Part shown: piece by piece, positions 34,926 to 47,813 of the stretch | Layout: each line of letters starts with the position of its first letter | Numbering within the stretch: position 1 is the first letter of the stretch | Origin: Datnioides undecimradiatus | Lineage: Eukaryota; Chordata; Actinopteri; Lobotiformes; Datnioididae | Assembly (NCBI GenBank): GCA_008933995.1 | Contig: WARS01000014.1 | Location: forward strand, 9,037,192-9,101,191 | DNA length: 64,000 bases | Direction of reading: 5' to 3' | Notes under the pieces: model-generated | Seen by the model: only the letters and a program-made list of their open reading frames with translations | The model's database searches: none | What the model was told of the DNA's origin: nothing | Translations under genes and position numbers: made by a program

Positions 34926-37900
34926 ATGCAAAGGCAAATGTGAAAAGGTGACTTTACACCACTGATTACATGAAGTCAACAATACGAATGATAACTAAGA
35001 CAATGCAACTAAGAAGATAGGAGCAGAGACCTCAGTCAAACACCACCATGAGTGAAAACGTGTCTGGATGGACCAGCCAGCTGAGACGCTGTTTTAGGAG
35101 CTTTCTTTCAGACCTAAGCTAGTTTTCTCCTCTGTGAACATTTCCCTGAGAAGACAAAGAGACCGCCTTAAAGAGAGAAAGGAGAGATCATCTGCATAAA
35201 ATCACCACAGGATACAACAATGCTGGGGATGGAAAAGGCTGCTACCACCCTGGTTGAACATTCAACCATGACTTGACTTGTCTTGACCTGCAAGTTCCTG
35301 AGCTCACCACTGGACAACCTCTGTTGTATTTCTTGCTGTTGCAGTTGTTAATGAAACAAAGAACAGTCTTCTGTCTTTTAATGAGTGTTCGGTTGCATTA
35401 ACCTCAATATTACCATCCACATTGACACAATCTCCACCTACTACCACACCCTAAACTACTGGACCTGCCCTTGCTAAAATAAATGTTTCAATCACCATCT
35501 TTTTTTCCTTGAGTTGCCAATAGCATTTGGAAGAGCAGTACTGTGAACAGTTCAGGAGCTGGCTGCATAATAAGTGAACTGGTAAATCAGGAGCTACAAA
35601 CATGTAGATTGCGTCTGCAGGCTGATTGAAATAGGAACGCACTTTTTGTAGACTTACAGTTTCCTCACACATAACATGAATTGGACTGATGAAAATGCCC
35701 CAATAGGATGTAAATGTATAAGCCTGGCATAAACTCCACTGATTGTTCCGTTAGCAGCATCTATGCGTTAGTCATTACAGGGCCATTACAGTGCAATCAC
35801 TGCGGCGTATTGTAATAGTGAAATGATATAGATATAATGAAGTTGCCATTTACGTGGCAGGTAAATGCTTTTATTGAAGTATCAGATGTCCAATCTGTGG
35901 GAATGTTTTAGCCTGGCAGACATGCTCAAAATAAAGAAATACCATTGTTATCTGGAGTAGATCATCGTTGCCCACATGCAGCTGTTCATTCAAGTAATGC
36001 ACAATCCAGAGGACACCAAATCTTAAAAAACAAGATTCTTTTAGTTGTTAGGTACAGACTTTATTATAGAATTCCTGTTTGCAGATACTGACCAACACCA
36101 AATGAGCGGTAAATAAGAGGTTGCTAAACTGAATAAACCTATAAAAGACATTAAGCTGGCACTTTCATGTGTTTCCATGTATGTTTACAACTGAGAATGC
36201 TACAGCCCCTGAAAGACAGTAATGCATTATCTATTTACAGTATGTGTAGGATAATGATTGCAGCACTAATAAATAAGTAAACCTGGCTTGTCCTTTATGA
36301 TAGCTGATGTGGAAGGCTATCCAGCTTTAGCCTAACTTACCTGAGACCATTCTCCCCTTCTGTTTTCCCCATCATATCACCTTTGCAGCCCCACTTACTG
36401 GTCTGTCTCTGAGGATTGTGAACACAGCTTTATGATTTTTGTTAGCCTTCCCAATTCATTTAGCCAGTGTTTTAGCCAGAGGACTTAAGCTTAATTCTTC
36501 ATCAATAAAGTATAAAGTGAATCAATATGAAAAATCAAGGAAACTGTTGGAAATGGAATGGAATGGAAATGGCAAAGATTCATGTGCCCTATGAACCTAG
36601 AGCAGCAAAAAACACAATCTAGGATGAGAGGAATCAGGTCCTGATAAATATGCAAATGTTTGATATTAATGTAACCTTAGCAGTATCCTTATGATAACAT
36701 AGCTTTTACCATAAGAACTTGCTTTCACACTGAAGTGAACAAACATTATTTCAAACATGTTTCTCATTTAACAGTTTCATCAGCTTCTTTGGTAATTATG
36801 GACAGACTGAGGTGGCTTAGAATTCGAGAAGATATCAGACTGATTTTCAGAAGAAGATCTCACCATCATGGAAACTCTCAACAGTGTCACTGAGATGGCT
36901 CAACTCTGGAACTGAATCATATCATCAAACCCTCTGTTATAGTCCAAACTGGGTGTATTGTATGTTTAGTCATGGCCGGCAGTATATCTTGCCATCATGA
37001 GCTGTGCTCTGTATGACAACACTGATCTCAGAGCTGTCTCAGTGTTAGGGGTGGGGTGTTGATGTAAATTGTAAGAGCAGGTACCCACAGCAGGTTACGG
37101 CCAAGTGATGAGAAGCCATTGTACCAAAGGAAAGAGCTGTGTGACCTTTTTTAGAGGGCTAAAGTGTGTAATCACAGCAGTATATTGCTTTGCTTCCTGC
37201 ACCAGTACACTACACCTGCTTCCCCACAGTGGGGGCATGGTGACCGCCATCTACTGTGGTTAATACAATCACTTTAAGGTCAGGAACAGGTGTGGTCAAA
37301 AACAAGTAGTCAAATGATTAGTTTCCATTATCAAATTAAATAATCTCCCTTAAGGGTTAAGATTAGACTTTAGCTTTCAGGGTAAGTCTCCAGGAAATGT
37401 ATGTGAGTCAGTGTAATGTCCTCTGAGGCGATGGAAACACTGTGTGTGGGTGTGTGTACCCGAGAGGGTGAAAAATCAATCTCGACCAATTAACCTGTCC
37501 AAACACACAGAGAGAGAATGACAACGTGCACCATTGAAATGTCTGCTGTGGCATTACCCAGACTAAAGACCCATAGCCTGTGTTTAATAAGAATGAGGAG
37601 ACACTGAAACAGTCTGACTTGATCTTTGACCAAGTTTCTCATTAACAGTTTTGACTATTTTATAATCAAATTGACTCACCCTGAGCCTCTCAAACGAAGA
37701 CTTTATTTGGTGTTATACTCAGATTGTCTTTTGTGTTCCTAAGAGCTTCAATTCCTCTTAATTCCAAAGTCCTTTGGCAGCTATTTCTTGAAACTTGAAA
37801 CAAGAATGACAGTCTTGAAAGTCACTTTTCAGTCAATGGTGAGATTGCACCAGCAAATTAAATTTTAACAATGAAATAATCAAATTTTGACCACAAGGGG

Positions 37901-40439
37901 GCAGTGATCCTGCAAAACAAATTCTTAACAATGAGCCTACACTGTTGTAGTTATGCGTTAACAGGACTAACATACAGTCTATGTGAATTTAGTATATTTT
38001 CATATTAACAGATGCTGCAATACTATAACATCAATATGTGTTTGACTTTTTTAGACTGAATGGAACTGCGTATGCATTGTACAGGTAGATCAAACCTAGA
38101 ATTTCTGCTATGCAAACTGTACGTGGCATATTGCTCTGAAGACATAGGGTAAAAGTGACAAATAAAGGGTTTCATCGTATGACATTGCCTCCCATCAACC
38201 TCCTACTACCCTCATGAACACGTTTTCATTAAAAATGAAACTAAATATTGTTGCTGGGGTTTATTTTAAAATGAATTTATTCATATTTTTTATTACAGAT
38301 CATATTTGTGTGCTTTTTCCCTCAATTCAGGTAGATTTCTAACAGCAATTGGGCTGGAAAACATCAAATCTATCTGGCAATGCTGTCTCCTGGCCACTGC
38401 AAATCTATGTGCACCAATTGGAGAAAAAAAAAAATCAATTAAAAATAAATAAATAAAAAACTTAGGGCTCAGGGGTACATACACACTGTGTGTGTTAGGG
38501 ATCACACATGCACCTGCTTCTAAGTCTCAGGGATCTGCAAATGACAAGCAGTTCTGGCAAAACCGCTGTAAGAGAAGAGCTCCCATGGTAAATTTTTACC
38601 ATTGCCATCTCTGTTCAGTGGACTGTTGTATGAGAATGCTCCTGCGGTGGATAAATATACCTACGCTTAGTGTGTTCTGTAACAATCTGTATTCAACTGG
38701 TGGGACATCTCTCTCCGCCGCCGCCTTCGTGATTTCTCCTGGATATGCAGACGTCTTTAGCAACAGCGAGCTGCCTAATCACCATGCGGCGGATCACCCT
38801 GCCAATTACTGCAACACAAAGTGACTTTCACGACCTGGTGGGCGCAGCATGTAGCCAGCTAAGTAGATATTATTCACCCTGCATGTATAGAAAGCCCTAA
38901 TCAGCAGCAAAACCCTTGGCAGTCGCGCTGATGGACCGGCAGAGTTACATACGTGAATGAACTCACACACTGACCTGGAGGGACATGCAGTATGCAGTAT
39001 ATGGGATGCAAAGGCACCTACGTGTGTATGTACATTCATGTGAAATGTCATATATGCTCTGGATTCCTCCCGTGTCTGTGCAGCTTATGTTCAGATGGTG
39101 ATATTATTCCATCCATGCGTTGTCTCCACACCACAATGCCTTTATCCACCACTCAAACATAAAATGACCCCATTTAGATTAATATAACAATCACAGTTGC
39201 GCACAAACACATACATGCACACAAATGTACACTCAGCCATATTCTTAAGCATAATAACATATAAGCAGACATATAGGCACAGAACAGAGCGCACAGGCAG
39301 TAAAGTGCATGCTGTATAGCATGATCACGGGCCCTTTTCCACGGAAACACATACATGCATTAATAATGAGCCATATGTGCCTGAACATACCAGCACACAC
39401 ACTCATACAAATGGCCTGTCCATCCTTTAATTCCTGCATATTGCAGATTTGAGCCTCCATAAAGCTAATGACTGGCCTCCTCTGGAAGTTGTCTCGGATA
39501 TTAACGTGCAAGCGCACTTGCGGAGCCAGCGATAATGACGGTAAGTGATCGTGGCTGAAGCCAAGGAGGACTGTCGCTGGAAATCAGCTCACTGCCTCGA
39601 AGTTCATTCGCCGGCAACCGGATGGGAAACGCTAGGTGAAAGATTTGATTAGGGAATCATTTGACACACATGCAAGTGGGCTTGCTTCTATTCACCGAAG
39701 GCTGAGGCTTGATGCCGCATGTTTCAAAATAACCTTTTAAAACAGATTACAGTTAAACTAGAAGAGAAGATCTTAATGGGATCCAATAACAGTTCCATTC
39801 TTTTGGTTTTGGATGTACCACACTTTTATTTACAGTGACTATCCAGAGTACTTTTTATGAATATTATGAATTATGAATATAAGATTTTTCACATAAACTG
39901 CCCTAAAAGCCAACATTGTGCTAATTGCTACACTTTGGAGTAGCAGTGGTCTGAGCTACATACTGATGTCAGTGTGCCAACATGTGCACAGTGGCAATGC
40001 TGTTATGCTAATTTTACTGGGTAAGACGGTTATCAATTTAGTTTAGCTTGTTAGCGTTCTTACATTTGTGGATTTGCACTGAGGATAAAGTACAGCCAAG
40101 GCTGATAGGAATGTTGGTCTTGCAAGTATGAGTATCAAACTAGCACTGGATAATTGAACAATAACTTAATTTTTGAAATGATGATGGTGCTAGAAGAAAA
40201 GCCAGAGTATCACACAGTTCCAGCAGCTGACAAGCTGCTGCCAAACATGGAAGTGTCTTTGGCTAAGGACTAAACACAGTGTCAGTGTCACAGTGTCCAA
40301 TTAAAGCGCCAGTAGTGGGAATTGAAATCTTAAATCTGCACAAGGCAGCTAATTAACTGCATGCTAAATTATATCTTATCCAACCCAAATAAGACTCGGA
40401 GCAGTTACAGGCTAGGGCTACCATTAATCTGCATTTTCT
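34926..40439. other. Long unique-looking non-coding stretch
   Basis: About 5.5 kb without any recognisable exon, RNA gene or element. Almost no open frames reach 60 codons between 35.7 and 38.3 kb. 39460-39660 is more GC- and CpG-rich and complex than its surroundings. An A homopolymer lies near 38430. Confidence 0.5.
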
Positions 40440-41000
40440 ATATTGTCAACAAATCCACCCCGAAACCAACAATGAGTTTCGTCCATCTTCAGACCTTTCC
40501 AGCTCCTCTAGAACAGAACCCTGAGGGACCCCACTGGTGAAGCTACACAGATGCTCCAGCAGTGTGGAGTTGAATGCGAGAAGGGCAGTTTCAGTTGAGC
40601 TTGCCTTTAAACCAGACCGGCGGCAGTCAAGACGTCTATCCTGGTGGAGATACACAGAATTGAGTCAACATGTGCAGGCGTTTGAGAAAGTCTGTAATTC
40701 TTTACACAAGAAGGATTGAATGAGCTTTTCTTTCTATGTAGATAGATGTCAGTGAGTTTTAGAGTGTTGTAGTGTTCAGTTGAAGTTTTGGATGTACTCC
40801 TTTGGTGGGTAAGGTAAGGAGGGAGTTCGGGAGCAATAGGATGAAGAACTTGTGAGAAGATCGGCTCAAGAATGCACATTGGGCGATGGGATCCAGGTAA
40901 CCAGGGTTGGGAGAAGTTAGAACAAGAGATTTGGTGAGAGTCGGTGTCATCAGGTGAGAGGATAGAGATTTTTGAGGTCAGAGGAGGACAATTGGATTTT
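40440..41000 (-). mobile_element. LINE reverse-transcriptase fragment (L2/Rex1-like)
   Basis: On the minus strand, broken frames contain successive reverse-transcriptase blocks: VKNYR-type (about 40710-40735), an S-G-x-x-x-x-STETALL block (about 40590-40640) and SGVPQGSVL (about 40515-40545), which is the RT motif before the catalytic box. The catalytic YxDD does not follow. The frames are shifted and the fragment ends abruptly at both sides. The 164-codon frame 40607-41101 overlaps it and is not a host gene. Clade assignment is tentative. Confidence 0.6.
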
Positions 41001-41168
41001 TCCATCAGGTCTATGGCTGAGAGAGAGGGCTGAGAATAGCACTGCAGAGCTGGAAATGTTCTCTGGTGCGATTCAAATCTCAGTGAGAGCATTAGAGTCA
41101 AGAGTTCACAAGAAGAAGTCAGTTTTGGAAGAATTTGGCTGGAGAAGAAGAATTACCTTATTATTTAA
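41001..41168. other. Non-coding DNA between repeats
   Basis: Purine-rich flank of the CA microsatellite; nothing else seen. Confidence 0.4.

Positions 41169-41217
<49 letters not shown>
41169..41217 (+). repeat. (AC)n microsatellite
   Basis: About 24 AC units. Confidence 0.95.
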
Positions 41218-41219
<2 letters not shown>

Positions 41220-41280
41220 TAGAGTCATGTATGGCTCATGCAGTTGTTGTGGTGAGGTGCAGAGAGATGGGGCTTGTCAT

Positions 41281-41486
41281 CTAGCTTAGTGCACAGAGAA
41301 GTTTGGGGTTCAGCGCATGGCTCAAGGGCACCTCAGCAGTGAGGTAAACTGGCACCTCTGCAGCAACCAGTCCACTCTGCCTACTGGCTAATCTGCATTG
41401 GACTTGCCCTGGCCACCTTGTCCAGTTTCCAAGCCAAGTGCTTATGGACTGAACTATCGCTGCTAAGCTCTGGCTCATGGCCACCC
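41281..41486 (-). mobile_element. tRNA-derived SINE-like repeat, minus strand
   Basis: On the minus strand a tRNA-like head (AGTTCAG...AAGCACTTGGCTTGG) is followed by a degenerate B-box region (CCAGGGCAAGTCC), then a CTTGAGCC-TGCGCTGAACCCC block. The same CTT-GRGCAAG-CTGAACCCC core occurs in the SINEs at 43796 and 45456, suggesting a related or shared body. Ends and target duplication are unclear. Confidence 0.5.
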
Positions 41487-42557
41487 TTTTTTTTATTCTT
41501 CCTGAACCGTAGAAACATCTTCTGAAGAACAGAAATGAGACAGATTAATTTGTAAGGACGATGCCAAGCGACTTTCCACATCTTCCTCTGTTCAGACACT
41601 ACCTGTCACACTTCAGGACTCTCCAGCGCGCACAAGCCTGCACTCAAAATCACCATTTCGAAAACACTGACAAGCACAAAATTACTTCCTTCAATGCACA
41701 CGCTGAAGTCAAACTGTACAAGGTTTTTATTGGTCGCAAGCAAACATACACACACACACCCCTACATACACACACCCCCCACACACATGCAATACATAAC
41801 TGTCAGGGCTTGTTGCAACAGCACCTCATTGTGCCTTGATTAATGACTCCATGCATCATTAACCTTCTGACACAGACCCAGGAAATTACTGCTGTATTTA
41901 CACATGCCCATATATAGATGCATCTGCGCATACACACCCAATTACAGAGCAGTGCTGCTGCTTTTCGATGTTCGGTATTTTGATATTACCTGGTGATTAG
42001 GCGAAACAGAACATTAACAGACAAAGACACACACGCACGTGCACACGCTCAGCCAGGGGTCATTAATTTCACATTATCAGGTGATTAGTAGTTGTGATTA
42101 AGAAGCTGGTAGGAGAGAGTCAAGACAATGAGATGAACATTGATTCGTCATTTTCTTTTAAACTCATACAGAAGTCAATGAGCTGTGAAAATATTTGAAA
42201 TTTCTTTGTACTATAAAACATGTACTTGCAGATTGACGTGATGGATTTTTTTTGAAAAGCAGCAGGAATATACAGAATATAGGCCTTTAAGGTTTAATTA
42301 AAAAAAGTAATTCGCTTTCCATTTTTTATGCAAAACAGGGAGCTGAATTAATATATATATATTGTGAGAGCATCTCAGCTTCTGACTGAAATGCTATGTA
42401 ATATGGTGTTCTGTTGACTCAAAACTATACTGTATACTCTATCATTAATAAAATAAACACTTTAAGATACATTATGAAACTAAATGAATTATGGTATAGG
42501 GAAGTGAGGTTTAGCTGTTTTGTGTGCTAGCATGGCTAGGTTAGCTAGGACAGCCAG
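41487..42557. other. Non-coding DNA
   Basis: Short CA/C-rich bits at 41745-41790 and 42027-42050. No gene recognised. Confidence 0.5.
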
Positions 42558-42596
42558 GCTAACTAGCTTTCATTAAGGAAGTGGAAGCTAGTTAGC
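42558..42596. repeat. 12-bp perfect inverted repeat (hairpin)
   Basis: GCTAACTAGCTT (42558-42569) and its exact inverse (42585-42596) are separated by 15 bases, within a GCTAGC/TTAGC-rich patch that starts near 42525. It may be an element end or a foldback remnant. Confidence 0.55.
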
Positions 42597-43795
42597 GAGC
42601 GGTTCCCTCTATGTTACTGTTTTAAAAATACGCTACGTTACTTCAACACGTCGTCGAGCTCCTGCACACCCAGTGCCGTGTTTTTGACAAATTAGTCTAA
42701 AGAGCAGCGTTCACGCTACATAAAATTAGTCTCAGACAAGTATTATATCATTAATGGGCTAATATACATCTTTACTCCTTTTATATCGGAAATAGGACAT
42801 TCATTGGGAGGTTTTTTAATGATTTAAAGCATCTCTGTGTGCCAAGTAGTTGAATTAGAACACTCAATGTGAAGATGCAGCTGTGCATTAAAGCTCCATA
42901 ATGAGTTCCTGTCTGTTTGGAACACTGAAGGGTTTCTGTACGTCACCGCTCCTGGTTTTTATCTGAACAAATCTCTGCTTGGTTACTTTAAAATCAGCAT
43001 CAGTCCTGAATGTGGCTACGCTGCCTGACGATTATAGCTTTATCTTTTCAGCCAAAGCAATAATAATTAGGTAGTGCAGCACAGGGGGGACCGGGCTTGC
43101 AGATCTGTTTTACAAATGAAAGAAATGTACTTTACTGGATTCGAAGTGCACGAATAACTTAAGTGGCTCATTCTCAGCTTTCATGGTTAGATGACACTCT
43201 GAAGTTTATGAAGCACAGTCCAACTTACCTGTCACCGGCGCAGCAGTTAATGTAATTCATCTTCAAGCTCAGGGAGCATTTATAAAAACATTTTTATCAC
43301 AAAGCTCCCCCCTTAGGCTTCTTTAAAACAGAATGAAAACATCTTATTTAAATAAATAATATATTAGACAAACAGAAATATACTAGGAACCAGCACATAA
43401 ATAACTTGTGATTCAAAATGATCAATTAGAAAACGAGCCACAACCACTTATTTGAATCTATTGAAACTACTCATTAATTTATACAGGGTAATTTAAGGAA
43501 AAGATTATTTCTCTCATCAGAATTTAGCGTGTTCTCCAATTAGTTCTGCTGCCAGTAACTTTAACTAAAAGTACGCACTGGGTTATAGCGAGTTTACCCT
43601 CAACCTTCCTGAGATATTAATTATTCACATTTGCAGTTTGACCAGAATCTCTCAAATAAAGTTGTGCAAACAGGAAATGCGGGGAGGTAAAGAGGGGGGT
43701 GAAGTGCTACAGAGATCCCCACTCAAAGTAGAACTGGGACGCCAAATGGTATACAGCCCAAAACTTACCATCCATTGTGACACCTGCCGCATTCA
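42597..43795. other. Non-coding DNA
   Basis: No exon or element recognised. 42985-43085 includes AT-rich homeodomain-like sites (AATAATAATTAGG) in otherwise complex sequence. Confidence 0.45.
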
Positions 43796-44069
43796 GGGGC
43801 AGCTGTGGCTCAGTGGTAGAGCAGGTCGTCCCCCTATCCAAGGATTGGCGGCTTGATCCCTGGCTCCTCTGGGCTGCGTGCTGAAGCGTCCTTGGGCAAG
43901 ATGCTGAACCCCAAATTGCCCCCGATGCTGCGTCATCGGTGTATGAATGGGTTAGAAATTCTCAGTTTCCTTAGTTTCGTTTGGTGTGAATGTCAGCTTG
44001 TAGTGTAAAGCGCTTTGAGTGGTCACATGACTAGAAAAGCGCTATATAAGTACAGGCCATTTACCATTC
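43796..44069 (+). mobile_element. tRNA-derived SINE, family 2, near full length
   Basis: The head carries a consensus-perfect A box, TGGCTCAGTGG (43806-43816), and a B-box variant, GGCTTGATCCC (43850-43860), spaced as in tRNA genes. The body follows with CCTTGGGCAAGATGCTGAACCCC, GTGTGAATG, AAGCGCTTTGAGTGG and AAGCGCTATATAAG, and the 3' end reads GGCCATTTACCATTC. A 6-bp CATTCA flanks both sides (43790-43795, 44065-44070), a weak candidate duplication. It is a SINE rather than a tRNA gene because the aminoacyl stem does not close after about 73 bases. Confidence 0.8.
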
Positions 44070-45455
44070 AAAGTCTGGTACAAAAGAGAAACCAAACCAA
44101 ACCCAACACTTTTCATATGATAAAGCATTCCAGCTTCAAGGATGCTGCAGGGATGCTGCATTTATGTCCACCAGGTGAGGAATTTACCCACGGACACTAG
44201 ATTAGAATTTAAACATCTGATTTACATGCAACTCATAAAGTCTACCTTCTAACTCAGTTTAATTAGTTAACAAAATAGATACCGCTTTCCAGTTCACACA
44301 CCCTGACGAGCATTAAGCATTCCATTGATGAATCATTCATGCGGGTTAAATGATACAAGTCAAACATGAGCTGTATTAACTTTTTCCCGTCAGGGGCTTT
44401 CATGAACAACCGTCAATCATTTATGAAGGTAAACAGGAGTGGGTGGTCACTGGGGCAGAAAACGGAGGAGACTGTAGAACCTGGGTGTTTATCAATTAAA
44501 TGTTTCAGAAACAAAGTGATCTTAAAGATTATTAAAAACCAAACTCACATCTCATTGAAGAACTTTAACGATTGGTTTATCGTGCCTTGGGTTTGACTGG
44601 GAGCTTTGACCATTATGTCTATCAATTATAGCAAGGTTGTCCTAATGTTACTGCCTTGATGTGGGATTTTGGTGACATTGCTACAACAAAGTTTGTGGCT
44701 TGCAAGAAACACTAGCACTCAGATAGGTTGAAAACAGGTTCTAAAAGGTTCAGACTATCTTAAGGACTTTATTTGTGAGTAAATCTGATAATACATTCAG
44801 TCAAAATGTTGGTTATAATCTCTCGTCCAATCAATAATCTTGTTTCTTAACGGTAACCAAGTGATTTTATTTCCTAAACCTATCTGAGAAACCACACAAG
44901 TTTTGGTTACACCTCAGCTGAATACAGATGGCAATGAAGGTCACCGATGGAAAGAACCTGGCCTTTGTACTACACACTATTTAAAAGTGTGCAGTCATGT
45001 TATTTGCAGACACTATGTTGCACGGGGAGACTGTTCTCACACAAAAAGGGACAAGCTCTTCTCACTGCCGCCCACTGTCTCCAACAAACCTTTTGCTCTT
45101 TCGCTGCCACTCACCTGGAAGCCATACCGTCACCAGCTGCTGGTCGCTGCCTGCAACTCCTTAAGCGGTTCATTTCCTCAGCTGCTCATTTGAAGCCACG
45201 GAGGAAGCCGTGTGTGTTAGTGCAGGCGCTGAAGTCCTGCTTTGGTTGCCTTTAATGTCATCAGCTGTTCTATCAGCCACTGGGCAACAACTGGCTCATC
45301 AGCTGTTTCTCTGCAGACATGTTCTGCTGAAACCAATGATATTTGCTGTTTACCAGCAATCTAAATATGCAATTCCTTGGCATTTCTTGAACTGGTATTA
45401 ACAGTTATTGTTAATAACAACAGATCTGTCATGTGACTAACAATTTAAAAAGTCA
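44070..45455. other. Non-coding DNA
   Basis: No exon or element recognised. The 96- and 102-codon frames at 44.9-45.25 kb overlap each other in different frames and have no motif. Confidence 0.45.
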
Positions 45456-45690
45456 GCATAGGATTGGCGGTTCAATATTGGATACTGAAGTGTCCTTGGG
45501 CAAGACACTGAACCCCAAATCCTGATGCTGTGCCACTGGCGAATAAATGAGTGTGTGAATGTTAGTTTCCTTTGTGATGAGTGGTAGCGATCGGTGTGTG
45601 AATGGGTGAATACTCGCGTGTAGCGTGAACACGCTTTGAGTAGTCAGACAACTGGACAGGTGCTCTATGAGTACAGTCCATTTACTGCTT
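45456..45690 (+). mobile_element. tRNA-derived SINE, family 2, 5'-truncated copy
   Basis: Begins in the tRNA-like region (GGCGGTTCAATATTGG, B box) without an A box, then repeats the family 2 body: CCTTGGGCAAGACACTGAACCCC, CACGCTTTGAGTAGTC and GTACAGTCCATTTACTG. About 235 bp, more diverged than the copy at 43796. It lies about 1.4 kb from it in the same orientation. Confidence 0.75.
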
Positions 45691-47437
45691 TGTAAAAGCA
45701 GAAGATGCGTTTTTAAATTTAACCAGCTTAATGTGGACATGCTCTCAATCCACGCTCGTGTCAGGGCACCACCAGTGTGTTAAAGTGGTATGCAAACCTG
45801 TGATGGATGTTTGCAATGGATATTTACTGTACATCTTCTGGATCCCAATTGGATTTGGTTCTAGCCATGTTTCCAGGTCTCAGAACTGAAGGATGCTAAT
45901 ATAACTGATAGGAAGGATGGCTTAAACTCTTTTCTTCGTTTAAAATAAGACAGGGTTAGAGCCCATTGAAGTAGAAAAGAAAACAATGAAAAAGTGAAGG
46001 GAAAGGCAAATCCTTCAGATAGGAAAGCCAGACAGTAAGACGAGAACCCCCGCATGCAAAGTGAGAAAGATTGAAGCCAGTAGAGATGAGACAAATGCAA
46101 AGAAAAGACAGATTGTTGAAACTACAGAGCCAGACACCGAGAGAACAATACAAATCCTGTAACCAGACAGGCCTGCAAGGCAGAAAGTGGCCAACCTGGC
46201 TGACTGCAAGTTCAAGACCTTGCTCCAGTCCATTCCTATCCCCCGGCCTGCATTCAAGGAAGGTCACAAATGGGTCTCGGACCTGCCGCCCTACAATGCA
46301 TCCCTCTGGGTATAAACTCCACAGAGACCAGACTCTTTCTTGGGCTGAGTGATATAAAAAAGGAAGGGTGGCTGCTGTCTGTTCATTCAGCCAGAAATGC
46401 AGCTTTCTCCCCTCCCTTGTTCTTTTTTTTTTGTTCACAGCTGTCGCTAAGAAATACTTTCACAGTCGATCATATGGACCAAAGAAAGAGCTTGCAGCAC
46501 ACCAGCAGTTCTGATTAATCTCAATATATCATCGTTTAGAGATTTGACACATGTACTTGGGGAAACGCAGGCAAAAATAGTCAAGTAGAAAATGCGCCGA
46601 AGGTGAATGTGAAGTACGAAGCATACTGTACAATGTGGGCAAATGAAGTGAATGCAAAGCAGGAGCAAATGTTAGGAAAAGTAAAACATTAGACATAGAC
46701 ATTGCAGATGCAACTTGAAGGAATATGCAAAGACAAAAGCATCTGAATATGAAATGTCTGTACAAAGTGCATACAAATGGGATCCGGTATGGAAAACTAA
46801 TTTTGGTTTGCTATGACTGACTCAACAACATTGTTGCCATCAGGCGTCAACCATCTACCTCCTGAATGTCAACACTTTCCTTCAAACCCTCATGGAAGAT
46901 CATTCTGGAAAGAAAGCTTTGCTCTTGATCACACGTCTCTCTTTACAGTAAGAAGCATCACGCTGTTGCCATGCGTAGCTTGTACACATCCACGAGTCAT
47001 TTAAAGGCATTATAGATGACTGCCATTGCAGCTACATGCAGGCAATTACAAATACTTGGCAGACTATAATTAGTATACTTGTCATCATAGACTAACTTAA
47101 AACTACCTGAGACTTGGAGCTCTCCAGTTATATTGCACTCAGCTTTAAGCATGATAATGTCTCTGGCAGATGAAGTAGCAGTGGCGATGAGACCAACGAG
47201 ACTCTTCATTCTGGACCGCAACCGGACAAACAAGTAAGGTGTGGTGTCACGGAGGTTGTTTTGCTCAGCGTAGAACTTTTTCAACTTGGGTGCTGTGGTG
47301 TTCTCATCATATGGGATGGGTGGAAGAGATGGAAAATATTCCATTTAATGTCATGCGATTGGAGATTTCTTCAAGATTGTTGTATGACTGCTGAATCAGT
47401 TGTGAGAGAATTGAAATTCGGTGCAGTGGCAACAGCA
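45691..47437. other. Non-coding DNA with two longer open frames
   Basis: Minus frames at 45956-46438 (160 codons) and 46997-47344 (115 codons) are open. The second has balanced composition and no low complexity, but no domain, splice pattern or neighbour supports it. No element assigned. Confidence 0.35.
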
Positions 47438-47439
47438 TA

Positions 47440-47811
47440 CAGGTACTACTCGGAAAATTTGAATATTGTGTACAAGTTGTTTTATTCAGGCAATCCAACA
47501 TAAAAGGTGAAACCAATACATTTTATAGACTCATTACATGCAAAGTGAGATATCTCAAGCATTTTTTGTTGTAATTTTGCTGATTATGATTATGATTATG
47601 ATTTCAAGCAATATTCAAATTTTCTGAGTCTTTGAATTGGAGGTTTTCTGAAGCTGCAAGTCCTAATCAGCAAAATCAAAACAAATAAAAGCTTGAAATA
47701 TATTGATTCGCATACTATTTGTCTATATAATATGTACATTTCACCTTTAAAGTTGAGTTACAGAAATGCATGCACTTTTTCAGGATATTCTAATTTTCCG
47801 AGTAGTACCTG
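47440..47811. mobile_element. Foldback MITE, Tc1/mariner-like (372 bp)
   Basis: Ends CAGGTACTACTCGGAAAATT and its exact inverse at 47792-47811 are flanked by TA on both sides (47438-47439, 47812-47813). Inversion continues imperfectly through most of both arms: CTCAAGCATTTTTTGTTG-TTTTGCTGATTA on the left matches TTTGCTGATT-AG and TTTCAAGCTTTTATTTGTT read from the right. The whole element can therefore fold into a long hairpin. Contains an (ATTATG)n run at 47580-47602. There is no coding capacity. Confidence 0.85.
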
Positions 47812-47813
47812 TA

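Noticed and set aside
43796-43870. Possible functional tRNA gene
   Set aside because: A and B boxes are present but the acceptor stem does not close and a SINE body follows.
45956-46438. 160-codon minus-strand open frame
   Set aside because: No domain or splice context; hydrophobic composition without consistent membrane layout.
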